This document shows, piece after piece, positions 52,184 to 59,624 of a stretch of 64,000 nucleotides of DNA. This DNA is from Candidatus Phaeomarinobacter ectocarpi. GTDB taxonomy: Bacteria; Pseudomonadota; Alphaproteobacteria; CGMCC-115125. A program made the translations under genes and the position numbers. Location of the stretch: contig NZ_HG966617.1 in assembly GCF_000689395.1 (NCBI RefSeq), positions 165,535-229,534 on the forward strand. Reading direction: 5' to 3'. Each line of letters starts with the position of its first letter. Positions within the stretch are counted from its first letter, which is position 1. The notes under the pieces are model-generated. The model saw nothing but the letters and a program-made list of their open reading frames with translations, was not told where the DNA came from and ran no database searches.

Positions 52184-52471
52184 ATGCCGGCAAAGCCAGT
52201 CAAGATCGGATCACTCGCCTTCGAGAAGAAGGGAGATGCTGATACCTTCTTTCGTACCATGCTGAACAGGTACGACTTAGGCGATAAAGTGTCTGGCGAC
52301 GACGCGGAACACCTGCTTAACCTAGTGGCCTCGCATCCTAACGCTGCTGACAAGATTGGCGTTGGAATTGAAAGTTTCAGCGTTAGAACCGCCGACTATG
52401 GATCGAGATGCTTTTGGGTCAATCGTACTGATGGGAGCACAGAAAAGTTCTCATTTAGGGCGTGTTACTGA
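52184..52471 (+). CDS. DUF3223 (DCL family) protein, third gene of the Hachiman operon
   Basis: The ATG at 52184 has GGAGG 5 nt before it; the in-frame TTG at 52172 coincides with that site and is rejected. 95 residues: GSLAFEKKGDADTFFRTMLNRYDLGDKV, HLLNLVASHPNAADKIGVGI and SRCFWVNRTDGSTEKFSFRACY match the DUF3223/DCL fold found in plant plastid rRNA-processing proteins and scattered bacterial operons. It starts 18 nt after hamB, so it probably shares the transcript; a role in defence is inferred from place only. Confidence 0.75.
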   Translation: MPAKPVKIGSLAFEKKGDADTFFRTMLNRYDLGDKVSGDDAEHLLNLVASHPNAADKIGVGIESFSVRTADYGSRCFWVNRTDGSTEKFSFRACY

Positions 52472-53222
52472 AAGACGTGAACACTCACAAAGAGGCCGGT
52501 TTGTAATTGTGTCTATACCTTCCTAAACGAGGGATAGGATAGTGTTCCGATCTTGCGTGGCATGAATACCTCTAGGCGAATGCAGTATAGCTGGCGCGCA
52601 TCCAATCGGCGGACGGTTGGTATCAATGAAATTGTCGTGGGTGTCGGGACGCGAATAGTCCTGACCAGCGGGTGTTGGGGGCTGTTACCCCGACGAGTGA
52701 TCAAGCGGCGATAGGTCTTGCCATGGGGGTCTTGGGGGCAGCCTGGAGGCTCCCCCAAGCGCAGATCAAACAGGCGAAAGTTGCTGGCGCTTATGAAGGC
52801 TCAATGCCTGAGAAGCGCCACATGGCGAGAGGGATTTTCAACGGGAGAGCGCCAGCGTCTCCCTTGAACAAGATGTGCTGTCATACAGCACACATCTTGC
52901 GCAACGCGCTTTAGCGCGCAACTCGCGCAACGCGCTTTAGCGCGCAACTCGCATCATTTCATGATGTTTCAATTTTCAGATCAGGCAAGAATGAGAATGC
53001 CGGGGTGGAGTCATGCTTATTGCTGTGACCTCACCAGGTGCGTCATCCGGATCGTGTATCTCTCGCGGTGCTATGTACTATTCATTTCTTTGCACACACC
53101 ACTGACCATCAGAACTCGGTATAGAGTGCACGTTTAGTTCACCAAAACATAAAATGCAACTCATCCGCATTAAATAAAGATAAAACTTTACTTATATAGA
53201 TAATGAATATATAAGATTTTGT
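52472..53222. other. 750-bp intergenic region with hairpin and tandem repeats
   Basis: Weak 80-residue frame at 52672-52914 has no recognisable family and is not called. The notable structures are a bulged hairpin at 52870-52898, a 26-bp tandem repeat at 52899-52950 and an AT-rich tract at 53100-53222. Confidence 0.4.
52899..52950. repeat. 26-bp tandem repeat, two copies
   Basis: Two exact 26-bp copies (52899-52924 and 52925-52950), each containing the palindrome GCGCTTTAGCGC. A bulged hairpin (arms AAGATGTGCTGT and ACAGCACACATCTT) lies directly upstream. Confidence 0.8.
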
Positions 53223-53318
53223 ATGAAAAATATTTTCAAAATTGCTGCCGTAGGGGCGATAGCTGCAACAGGATTATGTGTTATTCCAAGCTTAGAGTAT
53301 GGTCTGATGCACGACTAG
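53223..53318 (+). CDS. possible 31-residue exported or membrane peptide
   Basis: ATG frame giving a basic start and hydrophobic stretch (MKNIFKIAAVGAIAATGLCVIP) then a short tail. There is no good ribosome site, and it sits in an AT-rich zone with several TATA-like boxes. Toxin-peptide-like size, but no partner or repeat supports a type I toxin. Confidence 0.25.
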   Translation: MKNIFKIAAVGAIAATGLCVIPSLEYGLMHD

Positions 53319-53324
53319 TGTTGC

Positions 53325-53882
53325 TTACTGAACTCTGTAAAGATATGCAGTCGGACCAATAATTTTATAGCCTATACGCTCTGCTCTGACCATAAGCGTA
53401 AAACTAATGGTGTTGTTGGTGTCGAAGTCCACCAAGTACAACACAGTCCTTTTCCCAGATTCCATTTCGTATGTGACATTCAAATCCATTTTGCCAAGCG
53501 TAGGGTATTTTCTTTCAGCAAGCCAATAGCCAGATATTTCTTTCCCATCATTTTGATACAAGGTGATGTAGCCGTGTGGCGCAAAATGAATCTCTGATTT
53601 TGTGTCTAAAAACCGCCAACGCCCCAATATCTGAATCTCCGGATCAGGAAATATCCATCCGAAAAGACAGTCAGAGAAACCTTTGCATTCTACATTTTCG
53701 AAACGTGTTTCATGCTGAACATGCTGAGATAGGTGTTCAAAACTAAGCGGGGACAGAACCAAGGCAAGCGAGAATAGCATGGGTGTATTCACCGAAAATC
53801 TCCGACCGAAAGATATAAGTGGTATCCTCTGTAGCCCGCCCCGATTAAGGCAGTTTTCGTTCACTATTGTACTGCATCGCAT
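53325..53882 (-). CDS. exported protein of unknown function
   Basis: The ATG at 53882 (MRCSTIVNENCLNRGG) is one choice; an ATG at 53780 (MLFSLALVLSPLSFEHLS) would open directly at a signal-like segment. The mature part has a WRFLDTKSEIHFAPHGYITLYQNDGKEISGYW segment like a small lipocalin or copper-resistance-type beta barrel, and a cysteine pair (ECKGFSDC). No family assigned. AT-rich relative to the chromosome. Confidence 0.5.
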   Translation of the reverse strand: MRCSTIVNENCLNRGGLQRIPLISFGRRFSVNTPMLFSLALVLSPLSFEHLSQHVQHETRFENVECKGFSDCLFGWIFPDPEIQILGRWRFLDTKSEIHFAPHGYITLYQNDGKEISGYWLAERKYPTLGKMDLNVTYEMESGKRTVLYLVDFDTNNTISFTLMVRAERIGYKIIGPTAYLYRVQ

Positions 53883-53968
53883 TCTAATGACGAGCCCCGA
53901 TGGCGCAGCCACCTCTTATGTAACTATTTGAGTTGTCTCCATAGTGCCTCGCGCGTTCGAACGTTCCC

Positions 53969-54583
53969 CTACGCCGCTTCATCGACCCCCATCCGCTCGA
54001 ACGCCCGCCTGTAGGTGATCGGCGATATCCCCCGACGCCTTGCGATCTCGGCCAAAGAGCCCCCGCGTTGATAGACGCATTCATGCGCCCACATCACATC
54101 GCGCGGGGAAAGCTTCGGCGGTCGCCCCAATCGGCTGCCTCTGGCCTTCGCGGCCTGAAGCCCCGCCATCGTGTTCTCGACAATGATCTCGCGCTGGAAT
54201 TCCGCGAACGCGCTGAACAGGTGGTAAACCAGCCGCCCGCCGGATGAGGTGGTGTTGATCCCTTCCGCCAATGAGCAAAAGTGAATCCCCTCGCGCTCGA
54301 ACCGCGCCAGTAAATCAGCCAGGTGCAAAACGGATCGCCCCAGCCGATCGAGCTTGAACACCACCAGCACATCACCCGGCTCCAGCGCCGCCAGCGCATC
54401 ATCAAGGCCGGGGCGCGTGTCCGTCTTCCCCGATACGCCGTGATCGGAAAATATCAGATCGCATTTCACGGCGTTCAACCCGTCAAGCTGCATGCGCAGT
54501 TTCTGATCCTGGGTTGAAACCCGCGCATAGCCCACACGCTTGCCGGAATGCCGCATGGGCGGCCAGATAGTATCCATATTCAT
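53969..54583 (-). CDS. serine recombinase, resolvase/invertase family
   Basis: 204 residues. An N-terminal catalytic domain with Ser23 (GYARVSTQDQ), a RLDRLGRSVLHLADL motif and EFQREIIVENTMAGL; then a C-terminal helix-turn-helix (SLAEIARRRGISPITYRRAFERM). Size and layout are those of Tn3-type resolvases and DNA invertases. GGAGGTG is 7 nt before the ATG. It may resolve element multimers at the repeats found just upstream (54641-54791). Confidence 0.9.
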   Translation of the reverse strand: MNMDTIWPPMRHSGKRVGYARVSTQDQKLRMQLDGLNAVKCDLIFSDHGVSGKTDTRPGLDDALAALEPGDVLVVFKLDRLGRSVLHLADLLARFEREGIHFCSLAEGINTTSSGGRLVYHLFSAFAEFQREIIVENTMAGLQAAKARGSRLGRPPKLSPRDVMWAHECVYQRGGSLAEIARRRGISPITYRRAFERMGVDEAA

Positions 54584-54976
54584 CGCTCATCACCTCCGTA
54601 AATCCGCCCGCCTGATCTGACGCAAGACAGCACTCTAAAACCATCAAAAACGATGGTTTTTGATGGCGGCGCATGATCGGCCTTTCGTGATGGAGACGCG
54701 CCCAGCATAGCCCGCATCTCCGCCGTTTTCAAATTAAACATAATATTCATACCTCCATATTATCCATTTTCTCAATAACCATGGTTTTTGAACCAGCATA
54801 GAGTCAATAAAAAACCCGTTTGTATGTACCCGGCGTACATAAAATGCGTATTTCTGTGTATAAAACAAAGCAAAAAAGCCCGTAAGTCCTTGATCGGACT
54901 CGTGTCAAGTCTTCAAACTTGCTTTTCACAGCATTTTTATGTAGATTATGCCTTGACACAACTTACGGCATTCGGG
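54584..54976. other. 393-bp region upstream of resolvase with repeats
   Basis: Between the divergent resolvase and the frameshifted exported gene. It contains a perfect 11-bp-arm palindrome at 54641-54666, a second ATGGTTTTTGA copy at 54781-54791, and a TTGACA-like hexamer at about 54953. No gene is seen. Confidence 0.45.
54641..54666. repeat. res-like palindrome
   Basis: Arms CCATCAAAAAC and GTTTTTGATGG around GATG, 58 nt upstream of the resolvase start. The ATGGTTTTTGA element recurs at 54781-54791 in the same orientation. Confidence 0.5.
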
Positions 54977-55467
54977 ATGGCACTGACAAAACAGGCAATT
55001 TTAGGATCATGGAGAGGCGCAGTCACTGGGGTGGCAATGGGCGCGGCGGCTCTGTTGAGCCCTCTTTCCGCCACCGATGCACATGCCGTCGATGTCAACA
55101 AACTGACCGATGAACAACTTCAGGAAGTCTGTGCACGTGATACGAACACCGAAACGATCAACATTCAGGCTGGCCAGCATTCCCTATGCACTCGGGACAT
55201 TTCCATCATCGTCTTCGGAAACGCCGACAACGCCACCGGGGCACAAATCGGCGCGTTCCTTGAAAAACAATTCGCTGAGCGAGGTATTCCGACAAAGGTT
55301 TTTTAAGTGGAACAGAGCGGCAAAACGGTGTTGCGGTATCATTCTGGCTTAAAGGTGTGAACTATGGACCCTTTAGTGGAGATAACTGGTCGGATGGCTT
55401 TGCCGAGGTGCAGTCACATTACCAGCAGGCTTGGGCTGCGGTCAGCCCACGCGCGGATCAGGGTTAA
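54977..55467 (+). pseudogene. exported protein of unknown function, frameshifted
   Basis: From the ATG at 54977 (MALTKQAILGSWRGAVTGVAMGAAALL) a signal peptide cleaved near AHA-VD leads to a 110-residue product that stops at 55306 just after GIPTKVF. Adding one T to the T6 run at 55299-55304 lets the frame continue LSGTERQNGVAVSFWLKGVNYGPFSGDNW and run to a TAA at 55467, giving about 163 residues. The break is thus in a homopolymer: a pseudogene, a sequencing error, or slippage. It overlaps the coiled-coil gene end by 4 bp. Confidence 0.6.
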
Positions 55468-56285
55468 CCAATTCCATTGAAATCAAAGCCAGCGGCACGC
55501 CTCACGGTATCCAGCTGATTTTCTTCGTGAACTTCATCCGCAGCGGTTTCGATGGCCGCCTTTTCGTCGTCAATCCACGAAAGCAATTCCACATCCGCTG
55601 CATCGCCCGGCGCGTATTCACGCACCAGCGGTTTGACTGCCTCGACGTCCGGCCTTTTTGTGCTGTCGATATCAACGCCTGCTGTGGCGGCGCGATCCTC
55701 GATCTGATCGAGCTTCTCCGCATTCGCACGAGATTCCTCGGCATGATCGTTGTACTCATCGACTTTTTCAGCGCGCGCGTCGTGGCTGTTGGCTTCACGC
55801 TGCTGCATCAATAACCAGGCCTCATGCGGCGTCATCTCATCCGGGTTCTTGCCACGCTCCCGCAGGTAACGCTCGATCTCCGGTTTCAACGCACCGTTTT
55901 CATCAAGCATGTCGTCTTCGCTCTGGAACTGCTGCAGGAAAGAAATCTCGCGATCAATCGCGCCAATCTCTCCTTTCAAGCGTTCCATCTCGTCCGCCAA
56001 CCAGTTCTGGCGGTCGATCAATTCGTCGTATTGTTCCTGAAGCTGGATTTGCAGAAGGGTACGGTTGAGGCTCGCCTCGTCGCGCTTTTTCTCTTCGCGG
56101 GATTTTATGCCTCGCACATCTTTTGCTTCGTCACCCGCAATTGTGCCCGAGCCGTTCCCTGCGCCCATGGTGCCAATGACATTTTGTACCGCCAGTGCGT
56201 CGCCCTTGAACAAAGCCGCATCGATGCTCAATGGCACCGGCGGCTGATCCGCAACTGCGGCTGTAAATACTCTGTCTAAACTCAT
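55464..56285 (-). CDS. coiled-coil protein of unknown function
   Basis: 273 residues, acidic and highly helical. An N-terminal glycine-rich stretch is followed by long heptad-like coiled coils (about 65-135, LNRTLLQIQLQEQYDELIDRQNWLADEMERLKGEIGAIDREISFL, and about 145-210). No catalytic motif or membrane segment. It stands alone between the frameshifted gene and an AT-rich gap; could be a structural or partition-like protein. No family assigned. Confidence 0.6.
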   Translation of the reverse strand: MSLDRVFTAAVADQPPVPLSIDAALFKGDALAVQNVIGTMGAGNGSGTIAGDEAKDVRGIKSREEKKRDEASLNRTLLQIQLQEQYDELIDRQNWLADEMERLKGEIGAIDREISFLQQFQSEDDMLDENGALKPEIERYLRERGKNPDEMTPHEAWLLMQQREANSHDARAEKVDEYNDHAEESRANAEKLDQIEDRAATAGVDIDSTKRPDVEAVKPLVREYAPGDAADVELLSWIDDEKAAIETAADEVHEENQLDTVRRAAGFDFNGIG

Positions 56286-56476
56286 GACGCCCCACGCGTT
56301 GAAGTTGTTATTTCGTATAAGTATAGTAAAACATCGTTAAAATTTACATAATACATAAAATTTTATCTATTTTGATTTTTTTTAAACCCAATCTGTATTT
56401 AAAATTAACAAATATTTAACCAGAACAATCTATGCTGGAGTTTGATGAGTCGTCAGACTTGTCTCCCAAATAAACT

Positions 56477-56513
56477 AAAGGCGGCACCAATATCGGTGCC
56501 GCCCTTTTTTTGG
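56477..56513 (+). terminator. rho-independent terminator
   Basis: Stem GGCGGCACC/GGTGCCGCC with loop AATATC and seven T residues. There is no called gene on the + strand just upstream, so it may end a small RNA starting in the AT-rich gap. Confidence 0.8.
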
Positions 56514-56539
56514 GCGCGTTCATCTGTCTAAAATTGTAG

Positions 56540-56911
56540 CTATTCCCGTTGCCCGGGCTCATGAAGACCGAGCCGCCCGGCGAGCGTGTTGCGGCGCTTG
56601 GCGATAGTGGTTTGGCTGGGCTGTTTCCTGGCCTCCCGCAGGACTTTCAGAAAATACCGCAAATGATCGGCCCTTGCGCCGGGGTGGTCTCGATTGAACC
56701 AGCGATCAATGGTGCCCGGCTTCAAATCGTCCGGCACATCATCGCGTTCGCGCAATAGACTGACAGCGCCACGATTGAGCTGCTGCATCCGTTCTTTCAT
56801 CTCGGTCAAAAGCTCGGAGCGGATGTTCACATAGCCGTCGCGTTTCGCGTTTGGATGTGAGGTAAATGGCTTGCGCGCGCCGGGCTCTTCATCTGATGGG
56901 TGTTCGTCCAT
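56540..56911 (-). CDS. small protein of unknown function, ankyrin operon
   Basis: 123 residues, basic and helical. The segment GTIDRWFNRDHPGARADHLRYFLKVLREA resembles DIEHWMKDDGSDLSEDKFRFLDHYLHKE in the 345-residue protein at 57350, suggesting a shared helix-turn-helix-like module. It is the last gene of a minus-strand trio. No known family. Confidence 0.6.
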   Translation of the reverse strand: MDEHPSDEEPGARKPFTSHPNAKRDGYVNIRSELLTEMKERMQQLNRGAVSLLRERDDVPDDLKPGTIDRWFNRDHPGARADHLRYFLKVLREARKQPSQTTIAKRRNTLAGRLGLHEPGQRE

Positions 56912-56990
56912 ATAATCAGTATACGGATTTATAGTAATCTTATCCAGCTTCGGTGTTGGCGGCGCTGCTTATAGACTTTGGGGATTGCAT

Positions 56991-57356
56991 TTAGCGTATC
57001 GGAAGAACGGGATCATCCGCCCAGCCAGGCGGATACATTTTGCCAAACAGTGCTTCTTGAATATCGGTTGGCAAGTTCTGCGCACGAGCATGATCTAAAG
57101 CCAATCGGAGATTTGCGTCTCTCGCCCATGCGTCAAAATTCATCGTGACGGCGGCGCGCAGAAATTCCGAGCTATGATGAATGCACGCCACGTGAATGGG
57201 CGTTAGACCGGATTTTTGATCTTCCACATCTTCTAAAGTTTGGCCGTCCTGTATAGCTGCCGCAAGTTCAAACGGATCATTATTCCGCGCTGCATTAAAT
57301 ATATCGGGCGGCTCATAATCATGACCCGTCTTTTTATTCACACTTGATTTTACCAT
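56991..57356 (-). CDS. ankyrin-repeat-like protein
   Basis: 121 residues. At least two degenerate ankyrin repeats are seen (DIFNAARNNDPFELAAAIQDGQTLE and KSGLTPIHVACIHHSSEFLRAAVTM). Such repeats bind protein partners. Its start overlaps the stop of the upstream 345-residue gene by 7 bp, so the two are translationally coupled. Confidence 0.7.
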   Translation of the reverse strand: MVKSSVNKKTGHDYEPPDIFNAARNNDPFELAAAIQDGQTLEDVEDQKSGLTPIHVACIHHSSEFLRAAVTMNFDAWARDANLRLALDHARAQNLPTDIQEALFGKMYPPGWADDPVLPIR

Positions 57357-58387
57357 ACCAAGTACTCGTCGTGCAAAGATTCCAGTAATTTCTTCTGTTC
57401 TTTGCTGATGTCTTCTTTGTAGAGGTACTGTGATTGCATGGCATAGCTGGGATAGAGCTGCGGGATCGTTAGAGCCATCGTCTCGCGGATAGCATTCTTG
57501 TCTTGTGATTGCTGCGTCACTGGCCGGAAAGGGCTGGCAACAGATTCAATGGCCGCGATCTTCAAAGACCGATCTCCTTCAACCATGAAGCAGTGTGCGG
57601 CATTGTGGTAGATCGCTTCTTTCGTGCCGAGAAGACTGCGGTCAAAGAGGGTCAGCAGCCCACACACCACATTTGATCCTTGCAGTTCATCCGCCATGCT
57701 CATCGGCAATAGATAGCCGTGGTAGCGATAGCCGTATTCGATGATCTCAGCGGCGCTTTCCGGTGTGAACTTGAAGTAGAACCCGATGACGAAGTAGCCC
57801 TCGTCTGCGACGGACTTGATGTACAAGGCTGTGCGAAAATTCTCTTCTTCGGACGGTGGCTCGTCGATGATAAAGAGCTGTCCCACAAATTTATGCGCCA
57901 AAGCCTGAACATCGTCAGGAACTTCGCGACGGTCACCAAGGTAGAGGGTCTTAAGAGCCCGATACTGCAGCGCCTCCCGGTAGGCGATGACTCGTCTTGT
58001 GGCCTCTGTGAAATCCGAATCCCGACGCAGCAGTTCCTTGTGCAAATAGTGGTCGAGAAAGCGGAACTTGTCCTCGCTCAAATCACTGCCATCGTCCTTC
58101 ATCCAGTGTTCGATGTCCTGACGGCGGAGCCGGGAATCTTCATCCGCAAGGCGTCCTGCTTCATAGGTATCAAATTCGCGCATCACTAGGTTGCGGATGC
58201 GCTGCCAGCCAACATGTGAGCCGAATTGCTCTGACAGGTGTTCTTGATAGGCCGCATAGATATCCCGGCAGCATTCTTTCCATTCAACTGGATAGCGTGC
58301 GCGCCTTTGTTGGCTGCCAACGGAATCGGCGCCGATGCCAACGACGTTGGCGATACTTCCCGATTGGTCTGCGTTTTCATTCGACAT
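57350..58387 (-). CDS. unknown 345-residue protein
   Basis: 345 residues. The N-terminal part is helical with a RQDIEHWMKDDGS..KFRFLDHYLHKELL module reminiscent of a DNA-binding domain; the C-terminal part is beta-rich (EGYFVIGFYFKFTPESAAEIIEYGYRYHGYLLP). No signal peptide or membrane segment, no recognised catalytic motif. First gene of the ankyrin trio and divergent from the small gene at 58518. The family is not recognised. Confidence 0.65.
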   Translation of the reverse strand: MSNENADQSGSIANVVGIGADSVGSQQRRARYPVEWKECCRDIYAAYQEHLSEQFGSHVGWQRIRNLVMREFDTYEAGRLADEDSRLRRQDIEHWMKDDGSDLSEDKFRFLDHYLHKELLRRDSDFTEATRRVIAYREALQYRALKTLYLGDRREVPDDVQALAHKFVGQLFIIDEPPSEEENFRTALYIKSVADEGYFVIGFYFKFTPESAAEIIEYGYRYHGYLLPMSMADELQGSNVVCGLLTLFDRSLLGTKEAIYHNAAHCFMVEGDRSLKIAAIESVASPFRPVTQQSQDKNAIRETMALTIPQLYPSYAMQSQYLYKEDISKEQKKLLESLHDEYLVW

Positions 58388-58517
58388 CCGAAAAACATCC
58401 CGCGTTTCACGCGGACTGCCAATAAGGAATTTTCGAATGAGTGCTTCTTCGCATCGGTGTCAGTTCTGTCCGTCCTGCTCACCGTTTGGTCGGTGTGCAA
58501 AGCGTGAGGTGCCGCTT

Positions 58518-58886
58518 GTGACCAACAAGGAGCTGGATAATCCGGAGTTCATCCGCGATGTGCGTGAGTACATGGCGGATCTTCCGGTCAGCTCATGGGC
58601 GATGCTGGATTACCTGCTTGATGGGTACCGGGATTTTCAGGGCTGGGTCTATCACCCGCTGACAGGCGCGCATTTGTTCTTGGATATTGATGAGGTGATC
58701 GAATGCGATCACCGCGAATGGTTCCGCGATCTGTGCCGTCCGATCCCGCCGGAGACAAAGCCGTTCCTGCGCCCGGCAACGCGCGACCGCTTTCGCGTGG
58801 CTGCAACCATTCTCCGGCTGATGGATCGCAAGGGCACCGCGCATTGGGGTCTGCGCGCTGCCAATGACAATGAACCGAGCGCTTAG
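58518..58886 (+). CDS. unknown protein upstream of transfer genes
   Basis: A GTG at 58518 (MTNKELDNPEFIRDVREYMADL) with GAGG 8 nt upstream gives 122 residues. It is acidic, with SSWAMLDYLLDGYRDFQGWVYHPLTGAHLFLDIDEVIE as a distinctive core. No recognised family. It opens the + strand block that leads into the membrane genes and coupling protein. Confidence 0.55.
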   Translation: MTNKELDNPEFIRDVREYMADLPVSSWAMLDYLLDGYRDFQGWVYHPLTGAHLFLDIDEVIECDHREWFRDLCRPIPPETKPFLRPATRDRFRVAATILRLMDRKGTAHWGLRAANDNEPSA

Positions 58887-58967
58887 GCGTTCGGCTGCCG
58901 TCATCGAGCAAGGCAATCCGCCATTTCCCCCGGATCAGTGATTCAACCTCCTTATTGAGACATGCAC

Positions 58968-58995
58968 GGACGCGGCGGAATCCTCCGCCGCGTCC
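58968..58995. other. perfect 12-bp hairpin
   Basis: Arms GGACGCGGCGGA and TCCGCCGCGTCC around ATCC, 82 nt after the stop of the gene at 58518. There is no T tract, so it is not a simple terminator; it may be a messenger RNA structure before the membrane genes. Confidence 0.5.
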
Positions 58996-59019
58996 AACTC
59001 CCCCGAATGGAGGGCATGC

Positions 59020-59316
59020 ATGTTTGGCAACAAGCAGCACAACGAGGCGGGGCGCTCCGTGTTCATGGGCTCGATCAACGGGCTTGCGAACACGGCGGCG
59101 CTCATTGCGACCTTCTTCGCAACACCCCTTGCCTACCGCGCGACGGAAGCCTGGATCGCTTCTTTCGTGGCGCGTCACTACAGCCCCGGCCTGACTGATC
59201 CCGCCCTTGTGGGTTGGTTCATCGCCGTCGCGGCAACGACGTTTTTCGTTGCACGGGCATCGCTCGGTCTTGCGATCACCATGGGTGGGTTGGCGATTGC
59301 CGCCCGCCTTCTCTAA
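59020..59316 (+). CDS. small membrane protein, transfer region
   Basis: 98 residues with two or three hydrophobic segments (GLANTAALIATFFATPLAYRA, VGWFIAVAATTFFVARASLGLAI). AATGGAGG is upstream of the ATG. No known family. Position before the coupling protein suggests a role in mobilization or membrane anchoring. Confidence 0.6.
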   Translation: MFGNKQHNEAGRSVFMGSINGLANTAALIATFFATPLAYRATEAWIASFVARHYSPGLTDPALVGWFIAVAATTFFVARASLGLAITMGGLAIAARLL

Positions 59317-59346
59317 CCCCTCAAACCCTTGAAAGGAGTTCCAGCA

Positions 59347-59550
59347 ATGGAAGTGAAAAAGGGCAAGAAGGAATCCGTTGAAGGGCCTGTCAAAGGCTTC
59401 TTCATGGTGATGGGTGCCTTCTTCATCCTCATGGCCATCGGCGGTTTCTTCAACGCCGATATCGCCTTCGGGCTGATCTCGGGCGGCATCGGTGTTGGCA
59501 TCTTTGCCATCGCCAGCCGCTTCAAGAACAAGACCCGCATCACCTACTAG
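59347..59550 (+). CDS. small membrane protein, transfer region
   Basis: The ATG at 59347 (MEVKKGKKES) has AAAGGAG 8 nt before it. 67 residues with two helices (GFFMVMGAFFILMAIGGFF, IAFGLISGGIGVGIFAIA). It starts 30 nt after the previous gene, so the two are an operon. Followed by a terminator. Confidence 0.65.
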   Translation: MEVKKGKKESVEGPVKGFFMVMGAFFILMAIGGFFNADIAFGLISGGIGVGIFAIASRFKNKTRITY

Positions 59551-59572
59551 CGGGTCACACGAAAGCCTAAGA

Positions 59573-59601
59573 GGGGCATCCGGCAACGGGTGCCCCTTTT
59601 T
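59573..59601 (+). terminator. rho-independent terminator
   Basis: GGGGCA/TGCCCC stem followed by five T residues between the small membrane genes and the coupling protein gene. Confidence 0.7.
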
Positions 59602-59624
59602 CATTTTGGAAAAGGACAATCTCA

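Noticed and set aside
52672..52914. 80-residue frame in the gap after the Hachiman operon
   Set aside because: No ribosome site, odd composition and no recognisable pattern; overlaps the hairpin and tandem repeats.
52899..52950. CRISPR array
   Set aside because: Only two adjacent copies without spacers and no cas genes nearby; a simple tandem repeat.
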